Shown: positions 48,101 to 63,600, counted from the first letter of the stretch. The stretch: DNA of 64,000 nucleotides from Corella eumyota (GCA_963082875.1 OY720100.1:310001-374000); one strand, 5' to 3'. A program made the numbers and translations. The notes: generated from the sequence alone by a model not told the origin.

Positions 48101-50624
48101 TTGCAACGCAATTGAAAGTTTGGAATTCAGCCTCGAGCCAGAGATATCAAAAACAAAAATCGCGGAATTACAACAGGCTGATAAAAACATAGCCCCCATT
48201 TTTGATTGGTTAAAAAAGGGAATAAGACCAAACCAAAAAACGGTAAAGAAATTACCTCCAGCCAGTAAACACTACCGGAACAAATTCGACCACTTGGTGT
48301 GTAGAAATAATATTGTTTACTTTGGTGAAAAATGTTCGTCCTTGTCAGCGGAAATGATCTACAAAGTTGCCGGATTCTTTAATAGATACGGTCCTAATAA
48401 AATTTCACGATAGTCCACATGGTGGCGGACATCTTGGAATTAGCAAAACCTGCGCCAAAATAAATGAAAGATTTTATTGGCATCAGTGGAGAAGTCACAC
48501 AGAAGCATATTGCAAACGATGCAACGACTGTAATATGAATAAAAGAGCGACTCAAAACCCACGAGCGCCATTAATACCATCGTCAGAAGATCGACCAATG
48601 CAACGCATCCAAATAGATGTGATGGGTCCACTACCCATAACCAAATCCGGAAACCGTTTCATTTTCGTAGCGTGTGACATTTTTACAAAGTATGTACGCG
48701 CATGGCCTATGCGACACCAGACAACAACTGAAACGGCTTCGATACTTTTCAGCAACTGGTTTACGGTACACGGGGTGCCTGAAATAGTTCATTCTGACCG
48801 TGGAACAAACTTTGAAAGTCAACTTTTCCAGGAGCTGCTCAAGCTTATGGGTAGTAAAAAATCAAGAACAACTGCATATCATCCAGCCGGAAATGGAGGC
48901 GTAGAGCGAAACAATCGAACTATCGCGTCCATGCTACGTAATTACGTTCAAAGCGATGAAACGGGTTGGGATATCCCTCTACCCGCAGTGGTAACCTCCT
49001 ATAACGCTAGTATTCATGAAAGCACCGGGTATTCCCCGCACTACTTGCTGACCGGCCACAAGTTACGTCTGCCAGGCGACGCAGGAACGGGCTGTCCGAC
49101 AGAAGCAATGCCATACAAGACACTAGTCGAGGACTTAAGCAAACGCCTAAAGTCAGCCCAAGACACTGCCCGTAAAACCTTGGAAAAACAACGAGAACGT
49201 ATGAAAAGAAATTACGACAAGAAACAACATGGCGTCCCATTTAAAATTGGTGATAATGTACTTTTAACGAACCCAGCCATACCTCTAAATAAATCGAAGA
49301 AGTTCCATTTACCTTATAAGGGACCTTTTATTGTAGAAAAGATATTAAATAACGTTAATTATGTCATAAAAAATAAAGAAGGTAAATCCCAAATGGTACA
49401 TTTTAACCGGTTAAAATTATTTACAGGGACCTCAACAGAGGCAACATCATATACTTTTAACGAGCCAACCTGTGTGAGGCCACCTATTCTAGGGAACATG
49501 CTTAATGCAAGGCACACTGAACCCACATTAACCCCAGACAGTGAGGCAACGCATGTGGGACGACCAATGGAAAATAGTGACAATTTGGTGTTAACTGAAC
49601 CAACAACTTCACGTCCCCAACGCATTAGAAAGCGGACCCACTTCTATCCGGACATTGAGGTTATTGACATCTAGTTTACATTGACTGTTTTTTTTACTGT
49701 TATTTTTTTATTACCTCACTAAATTGCCCTCGTTTTTGTTTACTTGCACATTATTGTCACTTTAGACTTGCGTTGATCATAACCAACAGTATTGTTTTTT
49801 TCTTTTACTTTAACATGTTTTGTAGTGTATAATGCGTTTCTTGTTTTTTTTTTACTCTTAATTGTATTTGTTATTTAAAACACTATTAACGCTTACACTT
49901 AAATAGTTTGTTGTTGTATTGAATTTTCCTGTAACGTAAAAGTTCAGATTTTGTTGTTGTCGTGCCTTTAGTAGTATTTAAATGTTTGTTTCACTTTTTG
50001 TATCACAATGTTATTGCAGGCCTACGTTTTTTTTACCTCTAAGTATTGTACATGTTGATGTTTTCTTTATGTCATAAGGAATCTGTTTTTTGTAGTATTT
50101 CAACCACAGGAGTTGGTTGTATTTAAGTAGGGGGGTGTAACATATATGTTTTGTCATGCGTCGGTGGCTCCTGACACCTGACAGTCTGTATATGCCCTAG
50201 TATATCTAATTAATTAACCTTATCGGGATTTCTTGCCCTAAACGGAAATGTAGCGCCGAATGTTGTATGTAGCGCCTACCAAAAGGTAGTTCTGACTTGG
50301 GTGCGGTTAGGTGTAGTCGTATTGTTTTTATACTGTTTTATTACTCTTATGTTTTTATTGCAAGTATTGTTTTAGTAGTTTTTATCGAATATTAAAAGTA
50401 AGCTTACACACCTACCGTACATGTTAATATAATTAACAGAGTTGGCCAACTTGGTTTTTACGGTGGACCGTTAAAGCGGGGTATCCTAGGTTTTACTAAA
50501 TTAGGGAGATCGTCTCGTCCTAATAAACAGTTAAGGGTGAGGGTTTAATACAATTAGAACCTTTATTATATCGCCACCTAAACGTTAGGCTAAATTACGA
50601 GACGATCAAACTTTCGTTGTAACA
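45132..50624 (+). mobile_element. Ty3/gypsy LTR retrotransposon, copy 2, with both LTRs
   Basis: 5' LTR 45132-45619, 3' LTR 50136-50624 preceded by a purine-rich tract (AGTAGGGGGG). The flanking 4-bp repeat is TAAA (45128-45131, 50625-50628). Gag, RT (YLDDIIVYS), RNase H and integrase domains are recognisable, in the same order as copy 1. The two LTRs differ at about 15-17 of 489 positions by eye (around 3%), so it is not a brand-new insertion. It is broken, with about five interruptions. U4 keeps the unoccupied site at about 62815-62822. Confidence 0.92.
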
Positions 50625-53600
50625 TAAACTTAAGTAAGGATTAACCCATAATCTTTAACAAAATACTTATGAATAATTTATGTTATTTTAAAATTTTAAC
50701 CTAAAAATATTTCAAACACCATTTTACCAAAAAAATGCAACAAAAATATGAAAAACTTTCCAATTTTGGCCACTTACAAGCAAATAAGTGTAAATAAAAT
50801 TGTTGGTAACCAGACATTTTGATCAGCCCGAAGATTTGTTTTAAAATAGCGGGGCGTTCGCATTTCAATTACAGCGAAATATTTTATTCTCGCGTATTCA
50901 TGGAAAGTTGTCTTTTGTATTTGAAAAAAAATAAGCATTGAATCGATAATTTGTTTAATAAATAATGTGAAAAAATATGTTGTCTTTCATTTCCTGCGTC
51001 AATTTTACAATTACGCAAACTAAATCCTATAAAAAAGTTAGTTTAAAAGCAAGTGGTTTTCAGAAGCAAATGCGTAATACCATAACGTATTTTGTGGAAT
51101 ATTTAAAAGAAATAAAACAAAAATTTATAATTTATTTACTAAATATTGTGTATAAATATGTTATTAGTTATTTGCCCGTGTCAAATTATATCAAAGTATA
51201 AACTAAAACAAGGAAATGTCGAACGCTTTCAAGCGATAAAAAGAAGAGAAACAGCGAGTCCCGTTTTTCGTGTTTTAAGACCAATATTTAAAGAAAATAA
51301 ATCATCATATAACTATTTATTGCTACAAAATTAGCAAAACATTATTGTTGTTTATTTCCTATGTCAACTTTTTAACTTAATAACACAAAATTAAAAAAAA
51401 AACGATTTAAAGTAGCATACTTTAAAGTGACAAAAGCAATGCAAGTTTTGATTATTTTTTAAATGTTGTTATTTAAAACAATTTTTAATAAAAATTAATC
51501 ATATTATAAAAATGTTTTCACTAAATAATTTGCAAATATAAATTGTTTTTTTTTTGCGTGTTTAATATTTAAAAATATCCCTTAAAACTTGTAAAAAATG
51601 TAATTTAAATTGGCGTGTTTTTGTTAACTATCCTGAATCAGTGAGATTAAGTCAGGATGTACTTAACGACCTTCTGACTTAATTTAAAGAATTTCGCGTT
51701 ATAACACCAGCTCATAGCAACGTTTTCGGCAGAAATGCTTTGATGTTGCCCGAAAATGTAAGAAAGTGCGAGTGTCGCTTAAAAGCGCCTAAAATTTTAA
51801 AATTTAACACGGGATTTGGACGACAACATATTTTTGATCAATAATAAATAAAAAAATATCAATTTATGCTTCGTTAGCTTGAAATATTGCATTGAATAAG
51901 AGCATTTTTTGCGTAATACGATCAATCGACAACTCACGTTTTGCATTGTTGCCTAACTCTATATATTTTATCTTAAGTTTTTGAGTGTAAATTAACATGG
52001 TAACTAATTAACAACATGTTTTTACACAAATTTTGTTTAAGGGAAATGTTTTTTTGCATTTTTTTGTTACAATATCGTCTGTTACTACGCGAAAAATAAT
52101 TTTTTGACGGGCTTCTGTCTATTTCGTTGCATTAATTTAATATTCATTAATTAGCTTTTAATGACTTTATTAATGCGCTAAAAATCATAAAAGTTTAATA
52201 TACAAGTTATACTAAAACATAGCCATCAACTCATGTTAGAATAACTTTTAGACTAGAGCAAAACGTTAACGAATATGCTTGGTTGGTTTTAGTGTTATTA
52301 TAATGCCATCGTGTATGTATGGCTAAAGTTACAAGTTTTTGTTTAATTTAAAGTTGGGGTCTAATCTTCCTCTAAAAAATAAATTGCTATGGACAAAAAA
52401 AAATATTTTCCCTTTTTTTAACGCTTCTGTTTTACTAAAACAAAGACAAAACCATTAACAACAATAAAAAATATTAACCTTGTGTTTTCTATGCTGCAAT
52501 TTAGATGATGTGGCTGTTTTCCGAAGTCACGTAGTCACAGAAAATATTTGTTAACACAGAAAAGTGATTGGTGCTGAAACCTAAATAAAAATAAAATATC
52601 AAAATATGTTAATCTCACAAATAACTGCACTCTTTCTATTAGCACAAAAGTGAAAAAAAAATTTTGTAACAAAAACACTATTAATTATTGCCAGCAAACT
52701 AATTTCTGTTTTTTTAAAAGACAAGCACAATCCTTAACATTTATAAACCTTTAACAATTAAGTTAATATTACAAATAGATACCAGCCACCAAGCTCACTA
52801 CTTGATTATTGAATGCTACCAATAAACATATTTTAAAGTTAATTACTTTTTGGTTAATGGGCCTACAAGTAACAACAAATTTAAAAGTTTCTTTATATAA
52901 CTAATAATTTTAGATTGCCAATTTAGATTTAAGCATAAAAAAAATAAAAAAACAATTTATTTTACTTTGTTAGAGTTTTAAGCAGACAACATAAATTTAT
53001 ATATTTTTTAATATTTACACTTCATTTTTTTATAAAATTTAAATATAATGCTACAAAGCGTGTATGTATAATTAAAGTTATATAAACAGGTCCACATAAC
53101 TTTGTTTCAACAGCTTAAGTTAATGATAGGCAAAGACTAATCCATATTTTTACAATGAGAAAATCTATAACCCCTTTTTACTATTTATTGCATTATCTAG
53201 TTCAACGCTATAAACTGTATGAACTTCTGCTGAGCCAGCACTTAATCTGTTAATCACCAGCATAATTATCGGGCAATTATTCCAAACTGCCACATCCAAC
53301 TTGAGATTAGACCGGGGAACAAATGGTCACGCATTCGACCTTCCCACATTGAGGATATAGATATGCACAAAAAAGATATATCGCAACTATATAACCAAAA
53401 CAATGATGTTATTTTATACAACAAAAACTTTTAACCAAAGCCACTGCTCTTATACAATGTGACACACAAATTATTCATAAAATCAAAAAATAACAACCTT
53501 GTGTTTTCTATGCTGCAATTAGTTGGTGTGGCTGTTTTTTAAAGTCAAACAGTAACATAGGCAAAACATAAGTGATATTAAAAGACCAGTTCGAAATACG

Positions 53601-54264
53601 AATAGAATTTATATGTGAATTTAAAAACACCGTAAATAATAACAAAAATATGAATTACTTCGAATAAAACTCTCTTAAACTTTGTATTTACTGCTGGCTT
53701 TAGTCAATAAGTCAGGCATGAAGAGTAAATGACTACAATATTATAAAAACTACCCAAGCTTGAAGCTTGTAGTATAGTTTTAGCCATTCCAACCCTCTTG
53801 TTAAAATTACTTTTGGTGCCAGATTGAAACTTGGTTTATGCTGCCGGCTTTAGTAAATAAGCCAAACTTAAAGAATAAATTACTACTATAAATTACTTTT
53901 TTCCCATGAGCAGAAATATAGTTAGATAGTTATGTCACTTCTCTTTAGTAAAGTAACAAAATACAGACGTTACCCTTATTATAAATTATAAAGGCCAACC
54001 ACTATGCTTGCCCTAGTTATAAAGACTTTAAAAGAATAAATCAACTAATAAACATTGCTATAACATCAAAGCTACCACTTATACTTTATGTACAGTGTGA
54101 CGCCGACAACAGTAAATTAAAAAGCAACTGATAAAAATTTATTATTTTTGTTGTATATAAAATTTATTTCCATTACTACAAATGTTTAAAATCGTGTTTT
54201 TAAATATATAAAGTTTTGCATACATCTAATGTCTATTTGTTTAAAGAAAAATATATACAAATAG

Positions 54265-54699
54265 TCGTGGGCGTCAATCCAAAAATAAATAAATAAATAA
54301 ATTTAGGGGTACCAAAAAATAGTAAAATCCTCGCTAAAAAATCCTGTTTTAAAGTGCTCATTAAACTTAACTCTTAACAGTCTTAAATTTAATATTCGCA
54401 AAGATAGCAGACAACATTAGTCTTTAACCAACTGAAGTACAATTATTACGTAAAATAAGGCACTGGACAATCGGTATTTGTTTCGCAACAATGCCAGTTT
54501 TAGACAATCTACAACGTGGCACGCAGAATATGCCGTTTTTTAGAAACATATCAAAAAAAAATCGCTTTTATAACTATCAATTATACGCAAAAAATGCAAC
54601 ATTTGCAAACAACCTAGGGGTGCCACATATATTCAGCACTTATTAAAATTATAAATGGGGGTAAATGGACCCCCTGCACCCCCAGGATCGACGCCAGTG
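54265..54699. mobile_element. MITE-like element, U3 copy
   Basis: Same element as 14907-15335; the right flank CACATAG is kept. Confidence 0.5.
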
Positions 54700-54866
54700 C
54701 ACATAGTAGCTAGCGACCACCAATATTCGCAATTTATTTAAAAACCCCCGAGTACGAATTACCCATTGATATAGCGGCCTACAAGATTGTCTACAAGGCA
54801 AAAATACCTGTAGTTTTAAAAAAAAAATAACTACAGGCAAAAATACCTGTAGTTGATCAACATAAA

Positions 54867-57800
54867 TGTAACATATATGTTTTGTCATGCGTCGGTGGCT
54901 CCTGACACCTGACAGTCTGTATATGCCCTAGTATATCTAATTAATTAACCTTATCGGGATTTCTTGCCCTAAACCTGATTGTAGCGTTTACTGTTGTATG
55001 TGGCGCCTACCAAAAGTAGTTCTGACTTGGGTGCGGTTAGGTGTAGTCGTATTGTTTTTATACTGTTTTATTACTCTTATGTTTTTATTGCAAGTATTGT
55101 TTTAGTAGTTTTTATTGATTATTAAAAGTAAGCTTACACACCTACCGTACATGTTAATATAAATAACAGAGTTAGCCAACTTGGTTTTTACGGTGGATCG
55201 TTAAAGCGGGGTATCCTAGGTTTTACTAAATTAGGGAGATCGTCTCGTCCTAATAAACAGTTAAGGGTGAGGGTTATATATTATTAGAACTCCTATTATA
55301 TCGCCACCTAAACGTTAGGCTAAATTACGAGACGATCAAACTTATCTTGTAACAAATTGGCGAGCGCGCCAGGACCCCGCCACCGTGCTAGCTCTGTTAG
55401 ATATAGTCAGGACTCTAGTTAAATATAGTAATTTATATACAACACCGCCTCGATTTATTATGGGCGAGGATTTTAAAGAATTTTTAAATGTGTTTAACTC
55501 TTACTGTAAGAGCGCTGGTGCTACGGACGATCAAAAAAAGCATATTTTTTTAAGCTGTATTGATCAAGATCTCAAATGGATAATCCAGGAAAAAGATGCG
55601 AGTTTATATCCACTTGAATTCGACGAACTAATCAGTAGGGGAAAGCAACAGTGAACGACCAACATGCCTTTAAGATACGTACACAACTTAGCGAACGTAT
55701 ACAAATGCCTGAAGAGGATGTACGCACTTTTGTTTATGCGATTAAAAATTTGGGGGATAGGGCTTACCCTAAGGCGGCTGAATGCAATTTAAAAAATAAA
55801 ATCATGTACATTTCCCTACTACGCGGTTTTAGGAATCAAAATCTTCGTAACCTAATTCAAAACAATCAAGAAAATAAACGATTTTTTATTAGCTGCTAAC
55901 CAGGCCATGGAAGCCAATAACTCCACATCGTCACATTCATTGGTGCTTGCGAACGTTGAGAAACAATCTTCCAAAAATGACCTGGCACTAATTCTTGAGA
56001 AAATCGAAAACATGCAAACTGTTGCACAAAAGAAAACTGATGAAATAGCAACAACCATTTCGACAATGCAGACCGAAATGAATTTGATAAAATCACAAAT
56101 GGCTGGGCCGTCACGTAGACAGCCATACAAGGAAAGGCCCGATTCCCGGGTGCCCTATAGAAACCGTGAGTGTTTTTATTGTTTTGACTATTGACATATA
56201 AGACAAAATTGTCCCAGGTATATATAAGTAAAAATATACCGTATAACGTTCGTAACACTTATAGAAGACCACACCAGCAGACTGGGACGACGCCCACAAT
56301 ACCAACCCCGACCCGAACCGAGGTTTTAGTTACAACAAAAAGACCCCGTAAAAAAAGTATTCAACCCGAACAACCTGCTCTACCTATAACTAAAAATGCG
56401 GCACAAGGTAACTCGTTACGTCGTTTTGTAAATTTATTAGTTGAAAATTTACCTGTTTTCGCTTTGTTGGATACTGGTGCCAGTGTTACCTTAGTGCACC
56501 AGCGTGTTTGGGATAAACTAAGAAAAGGCACTAAAAATGTTACTAAACCCCCCGAGTCCTCCCCTAATTTAGTGGGCGCTAATGGTAGTCCTCTAATTAT
56601 AACTGGCATGGCATCACTACCAGTTACCTTGAGGAATGTAACGTCATGGTTACAAATGTTTATAAGCCCAGATATTTCCCACGGCTTCATTCTGGGACTG
56701 GACTTTTTACAAAGGGAAAATGTCAAATATGTTATAAATCCAATTATTTAACCCTGGGTCGTACGTCAGTGCCCATTATAAGTAAACCTTATATATTTCA
56801 ACGCCATGAGGCATTTTTAATAGAGGATGTTTCCGTTCCAGCTTTCACGGAGTTAAGGCTGTTAGCAAAGTGTAATAATAATTTAATAGCAGCTTCAATA
56901 CCTAACATGTCTGTTTTGGTGGAGCGAAATATAGAATTTGGTGAACGTTATGGCCTTCTTGTTGCTTCGGCAATGACCAACATAAAATCGAATTTAGTTG
57001 AAGTAAGAATAACTAACCTGACCGATGATAGCGTCACTTTACACAACGGTGTGCGAGTAGCAACAGTATCCCCCGTTTCAGCCATAGGTTCCGATAGTTG
57101 CCGAATACCTGGCACCTGTGCTATCATCAATCAAGCATCGCATAAATGTACATGCAAAAATTCGTCCTGTTTTAAGTTACTTGAACATGATCATTCGGTT
57201 GAAGAAATACAGCCTACCTCGAGCCAACATCAAGTAGATCACGCAGAAGATAGCGTCAATATAAGCAAAACTTTGACAGAAAGTCAACGCCAGATTGTAA
57301 TAAAAATGGTAAAGCAATATAAATGTGTCTTCTCCACCTCGCCTTATGAAATAGGAAGGACGAATCTTGTCAAACATGAAATAGACACGGGCAGTAGTAA
57401 ACCTGTTCGACAAGCGCCAAGGCGTGTTCCCCATAAATATAAAGACAACGTTGAACAAATTATTAAAGAAATGCGTAAACAGGATCTAATTCAACCCTCT
57501 CAGTCCCCCTGGTCAAGTTCTGTGGTTCTAGTAAAAAAGAAATCAGGAGGAACTAGGTTTTGTGTAGACTATCGGCTGGTCAACGCCATCACTATGAAAA
57601 ACAGCTATCCAATACCCAGAGTCGATGAAAGCCTAGACGAAATGTCTCAGTCTGTTTATTTTTCCACACTAGACCTTCGGTCTGGTTATTACCAGATTCC
57701 AATGGACAAAGCCTCAAGGGAGAAAACTGCCTTTGCTAGCCACATGGGTTTATATGAATTCAATATCATGCCTATGGGTTTGTGTAATTCAGCAGCGAGT

Positions 57801-60325
57801 TTCCAGCGTCTTATGCGTATTGTACTGAACGGGATTGAATGGCAGGGGCATTAGCCTACTTGGATGACATCATTGTGTACTCGAAAACCTTTGAAGAACA
57901 TGTAAGGCGCCTTAAAGTAGTTTTCGCTCGCCTACAATCGGCCGGGTTAACTTTAAAACCATCAAAGTGTTCATTTTTTAAACATGAAGGAAGTTTTTTG
58001 GGGCATATTGTGTCGCGCGATGGAATTAAATGTGACCCTGACAAAATAAAAGCAGTCAAAGAATGGCCAATACCAAAAAATGTTAAACATGTACGTCAAT
58101 TTGTTGGTTTAACATCGTATTACCGGAAATTCATTAAAGGCTATGCCAACATTGCCGGGCCATTACATAAGCTAACAGAAAAGGGGAAAAAGTTTAACTG
58201 GACTGATGAATGTCAGGAATCATTTATTTCTTTAAAACATCGACTAACAGAAACTCCAATTCTTCAATACCCTAATATTGGACACCGATGCATCTTATCA
58301 CGCCATCGGGTGTGTTCTATCCCAAGAACAAAATGGAAAAGAACATGTGGTTGCCTATGGTAGTAGAACTTTGTCAAAAGCCGAAAGAAATTATTCTACC
58401 ACAAGAAAAGAATTGCTGGCTATCGTATTTGCCACGAAACTATTTCGATGTTATCTGATAGGAGATAAATTTACCATTCGCACCGACCATTCTTCGCTTC
58501 GGTGGTTATGGAAATCAAAAGAGTTGTATGGTCAATGCGCTAGATGGGTGGAACATCTAGCTGGGTACAATTTCAAACTAATTCACCGGCCAGGAAAGAA
58601 ACATGGAAATGCCGACTACCTTAGCAGACTGGAGCCAATTGCCAATGATTTTCCCTACAATATACAACAAAATAAACAACCTTGCAACGCAATTGAAAGT
58701 TTGGAATTCAGCTTCGAGCCAGAGATATCAAAAACAAAAATCGCGGAATTACAACAGGCTGATAAAAACATAGCCCCCATTTTTGATTGGTTAAAAAAGG
58801 GAATAAGACCAAACCAAAAAACGGTAAAGAAATTACCTCCAGCCAGTAAACACTACCGGAACAAATTCGACCACTTGGTGTGTAGAAATAATATTGTTTA
58901 CTTTGGTGAAAAATGTTCGTCCTTGTCAGCGGAAATGATCAACAAAGTTGCCGGATTCTTTAATAGATACGGTCCTAATAAAATTTCACGATAGTCCACA
59001 TGGTGGCGGACATTTTGGAATTAGCAAAACCTGCGCCAAAATAAATGAAAGATTTTATTGGCATCAGTGGAGAAGTCACACAGAAGCATATTGCAAACGA
59101 TGCAACGACTGTAATATGAATAAAAGAGCGACTCAAAACTCACGAGCGTCATTAATACCATCGTCAGAAGATCGACCAATGCAACGCATTTAAATAGATG
59201 TGATGGGTCCACTACCCATAACCAAATCCGGAAACCGTTTCATTTTCGTAGCGTGTGACATTTTTACAAAGTATGTACGCGCATGGCCTATGCGACACCA
59301 GACAACAACTGAAACGGCTTCGATACTTTTCAGCAACTGGTTTACGGTACACGGGGTGCCTGAAATAGTTCATTCTGACCGTGGAACAAACTTTAAAAGT
59401 CAACTTTTCCAGGAGCTGCTCAAGCTTATGGGTAGTAAAAAATCAAGAACAACTGCATATCATCCAGCCAGAAATGAAGGCGTAGAGCGAAACAATCGAA
59501 CTATCGCGTCCATGCTACGTAATTACGTTCAAAGTGATGAAACGGGTTGGGATATCACTCTACCCGCAGTGGTAGCCTCCTATAACGCTAGTATTCATGA
59601 AAGCGCCGGGTATTCCCCGCACTACTTGCTGACCGGCCACAAGTTACGTCTGCCAGGCGACGCAGGAACGGGCTGTCCGAAAGAAGCAACGCCATACAAG
59701 ACACTAGTCGAGGACTTAAGCAAACGCCTAAAGTCAGCCCAAGACACTGCCCGTAAAACCTTGGAAAAACAACGAGAACGTATGAAAAGAAATTACGACA
59801 AGAAACAACATGGCGTCCCATTTAAAATTGGTGATAATGTACTTTTAACGAACCCAGCCATACCTCTAAATAAATCGAAGAAGTTCCATTTACCTTATAA
59901 GGGACCTTTTATTGTAGAAAAGATATTAAATAACGTTAATTATGTCATAAAAAATAAAGAAGGTAAATCCCAAATGGTACATTTTAACCGGTTAAAATTA
60001 TTTACAGGGACCTCAACAGAGGCAACATCATATACTTTTAACGAGCCAACCTGTGTGAGGCCACCTATTCTAGGGAACATGCTTAATGCAAGGCACACTG
60101 AACCCACATTAACCCCAGACAGTGAGGCAACGCATGTGGGACGACCAATGGAAAATAGTGACAATTTGGTGTTAACTGAACCAACAACTTCACGTCCCCA
60201 ACTCATTAGAAAGCGGACCCACTTCTATCCGGACATTGAGGTTATTGACATCTAGTTTACATTGACTGTTTTTTTTACTGTTATTTTTTTATTACCTCAC
60301 TAAATTGCCCTCGTTTTTGTTTACT
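54867..60325 (+). mobile_element. Ty3/gypsy LTR retrotransposon, copy 3 (in U3)
   Basis: 5' LTR 54867-55354, then Gag, protease (LLDTGAS), RT, RNase H (DTDAS) and integrase domains as in copy 1. No 3' LTR; it ends at the same element position and the same unit sequence as copy 1, so the two descend from one insertion. Broken, with about seven interruptions, more than copy 1. Confidence 0.9.
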
Positions 60326-60693
60326 CGAAAATGCGAGAAAGTGCGAGTGTCGCTTAAAAGCGCCTAAAATTTTAAAATTTAACACCGAAATTGGGCGACA
60401 ACATATTTTTGATCAATAATAAATAAAAAAATATAAATTTATTCTTCGTTAGCTTGAATTATTGCATTGAATAAGGGCATTTTTTGCGAAATACGACCAA
60501 TCGACAACTCACGTTTCGCATCGTTGCCTAACTCTATACATTTTATCTTAAGTTTTTGAGTGTAAATTAACACGGTAACTAATTAACAACATGTTTTTAA
60601 ACAAATTTTGTTTAAGGAAAATGTTTTTTTGCATTTTTTTGTAACAATATCGTCTGTTACTACGCGAAAAATATTTTTTTTGACGGGCTTCTG

Positions 60694-63600
60694 TCTATTT
60701 CGTTGCATTAATTTAATATTCATTAATTAACTTTTAATGACTTTATTAATGCGCTAAAAATTATAAAAGTTTAATATACAAGTTTTACTAAAACATAGTT
60801 ATCAACTCATGTTAGAATAACTTTTAGACTAGAGCAAAACGTTAACGAATATGCTTGGTTGGTTTTAGTGTTATTATAATGCCATCGTGTATGTATGGCT
60901 AAAGTTACAAGTTTTTGTTTAATTTAAAATTGGGGTTTAATCTTCCTCTAAAAAATAAATTGCTAGGGACAAAAAAAAAATATTTTTCCTTTTTTTAACG
61001 CTTCTGTTTTACTAAAACAAAGACAAAACCATTAACAACAATAAAAAATATTAACCTTGTGTTTTCTATGCTGCAATTTAGATGATGTGGCTGTTTTCCA
61101 AAGTCACGTAGTCACAGAAAATATTTGTTAACACAGAAAAGTGATTGGTGCTGAAACCTAAATAGAAATAAAATATCAAAATACGTTAATCTCACAAATA
61201 ACTGCACTCTTTCTATTAGCACAAAAGTGAAAAAAAAATTTTGTAACAAAAAAATATTAATTATTGCCAGCAAACTAATTTCTGTTTTTTTTCGACCTTC
61301 TCACATTGAGGATAAAGATATAAACAAAAAAAGAATATCGCCACTATATACCCAAAACAAGGATGTTATTTTATACAACAAAAACTTTTATTTAAAGCCA
61401 CTGCTCTTATACATTAAGCCACTGCTCTTATACAATGTGGCACACAAATTATTCATAAAATCAAAAAATAACAACCTTGTGTTTTCTATGCTGCAATTAG
61501 TTGGTGTGGCTGTTTTTTAAAGTCAAACAGTAACATAGGCAAAACATAGGTGATATTAAAAAGCCAGTTCGAAATACGAATAAAACTTATATGTGAATTT
61601 AAAAAAAAACGTAAATAATAACAAAAATATGAATAACTTCGAATAAAACTCTCTTAAACTTTGTATTTACTGCTGGCTTTAGTCAATAAGTCAGGCATGA
61701 AGAGTAAATGACTACAATATTATAAAAACTACCCAAGCTTGAAGCTTGTAGTATAATTTTAGCCATTCCAACCCTCTTGTTAAAATTACTTTTGGTGCCA
61801 GATTGAAACTTGGTTTATGCTGCCGGCTTTAGTAAATAAGCCAAACTTGAAGAATAAATTACTACTATAAATTACTTTTTTCCCATGAGCAGAAATATAG
61901 TTAGATAGTTATGTCACTTCTCTTTAGTAAAGTAACAAAATACAGACGTTACCCTTATTATAAATTATAAAGGCCAACCACTATGCTTGCTCTAGTTACA
62001 AAGACTTTAAAAGAATAAATCAACTAATAAACATTGCTATAACATCAAAGCTACCACTTATACTTTATGTACAGTGCGACGCCGACAACAGTAAATTAAA
62101 AAGCAACTGATAAAAATTTATCAGAAACGCAATTTTTGTTGTATATAAATTTTATTTCCATTCTTACCAATGTTTAAAACCGTGTTTTTAAATATATTGA
62201 GTGTTGCATACATCTAATGTCTATTTGTTTAAAGAAAAATATACACATAGTCGTGGGCGTCAATCCAAAAATAAATAAATAAACAAATTTAGGGGTGCCA
62301 AAAAATAGTAAAATCTTTGCTAAAAAATTCCGTTTTGAAGTGCTCATTAAACTTAACTCTTAACAGAATTTTTAATATTAGCAAAGATAGCAGACAACAT
62401 TAGTCTTTAACCAACTGAAGTACAATTATTACGTGAAATAAGGCACTGGACAATCGGTATTTGTTTCGCAATAATGCCAGTTTTAGACAATCTACAACGT
62501 GGCACGCAGAATATGCCGTTTTTTGGCAACATATCAAAAAAAAAATCGCTTATATAACTATCAATTATACGCAAAAAATGCAACATTTGCAAACAACCTA
62601 GGGGTGCCACATATATTCAGCACTTATTAAAATTATAAATGGGGGTAAATGAACCCCCTGCACCCCCAGGACCGACGCCAGTGCACATAGTAGCTAGCGA
62701 CCACCAATATTCACAATTTATTTAAAAAACCCGAGGACGAATTACCCATTGATATAGCGGCCTACAAGATTGTCTACAAGGCAAAAATACCTGTAGTTTT
62801 GAAAATGGATCAACATATACTTAAGTAAGGATTAACCCATAATCTTTAACAAAATACTTATAAATAATTTATGTTATTTTAAAATTTTAACATAAAAATA
62901 TTTCAAACGCCATTTTAACAAAAAAAATGCAACAAAAATATTAAAAACTCTTCAATCTTGGCCACTTACAAGCAAATGAGTGTAAATAAAATTGTTGGTA
63001 ACCAGACATTTTGATCAGCCCAAAGATTTGTTTTAAAAAGAGCGGGGCGTTCGCATTTCAATTACCGCGAAATATTTTGTTCTCGCGTATTCATGGAAAG
63101 TTGTCTTTTGTATTTGAAATAAAATAAGCATCGAATCGATAATTTGTTTAATAAATAATGTGAAAAAATATGTTGTTTTTCATTTCCTGCGTCAATTTTA
63201 CAATTACACAAACTAAATCCTATAAAAAAGTTAGTTTAAAGCAAGTGGTTTTCAGAAGCAAATGCGTAATACCATAACGTATTTTGTGGAATAAAGCCGT
63301 TTTTCTGAACAATATTTAAAGGAAATAAAACATCAATTTATAATTTATTTACTAAATAATGTGTATAAATATGTTATTAGTTATTTGACCGTGTCAAGTT
63401 ATATCAAAGTATAAACTAAAACAAGGAAATGTCGAACGCTTTCAAGCGATAAAAAGAAGAGAAACAGCGAGTCTCGTTTTTCGTGTTTTAAGGCCAATAT
63501 TTAAAGAAAATAAATCATCATATAACTATTTAATGCTACAAAATTAGCAAAACATTACTGTTGTTTATTTCCTATGTTTTGCATGTTTAATATTTAACTA

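Larger units (their letters stand above)
41923..52117. repeat. Upstream repeat unit U2
   Basis: First of three tandem units upstream of the NLR gene; it starts TCTATTTCGTTGC and ends GACGGGCTTCTG. It contains the twice-present motif (42284, 43318), a SINE body near 43010, the 429-bp element (44566-44994) and gypsy copy 2. The stretch 50625-51757 after the gypsy is AT-rich with no convincing gene and matches 62818-63776. Confidence 0.88.
52118..60693. repeat. Upstream repeat unit U3
   Basis: Second tandem unit, same ends as U2. It carries the paired motif (52478, 53497), SINE body (about 53210), 429-bp element (54265-54699) and gypsy copy 3. No host coding exon is seen outside the elements. 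Confidence 0.88.

Noticed and set aside
50977-51334. Small plus-strand open frames in the unit tail
   Set aside because: Not kept in the matching U4 sequence, which has indels in them, and composition is that of AT-rich spacer.
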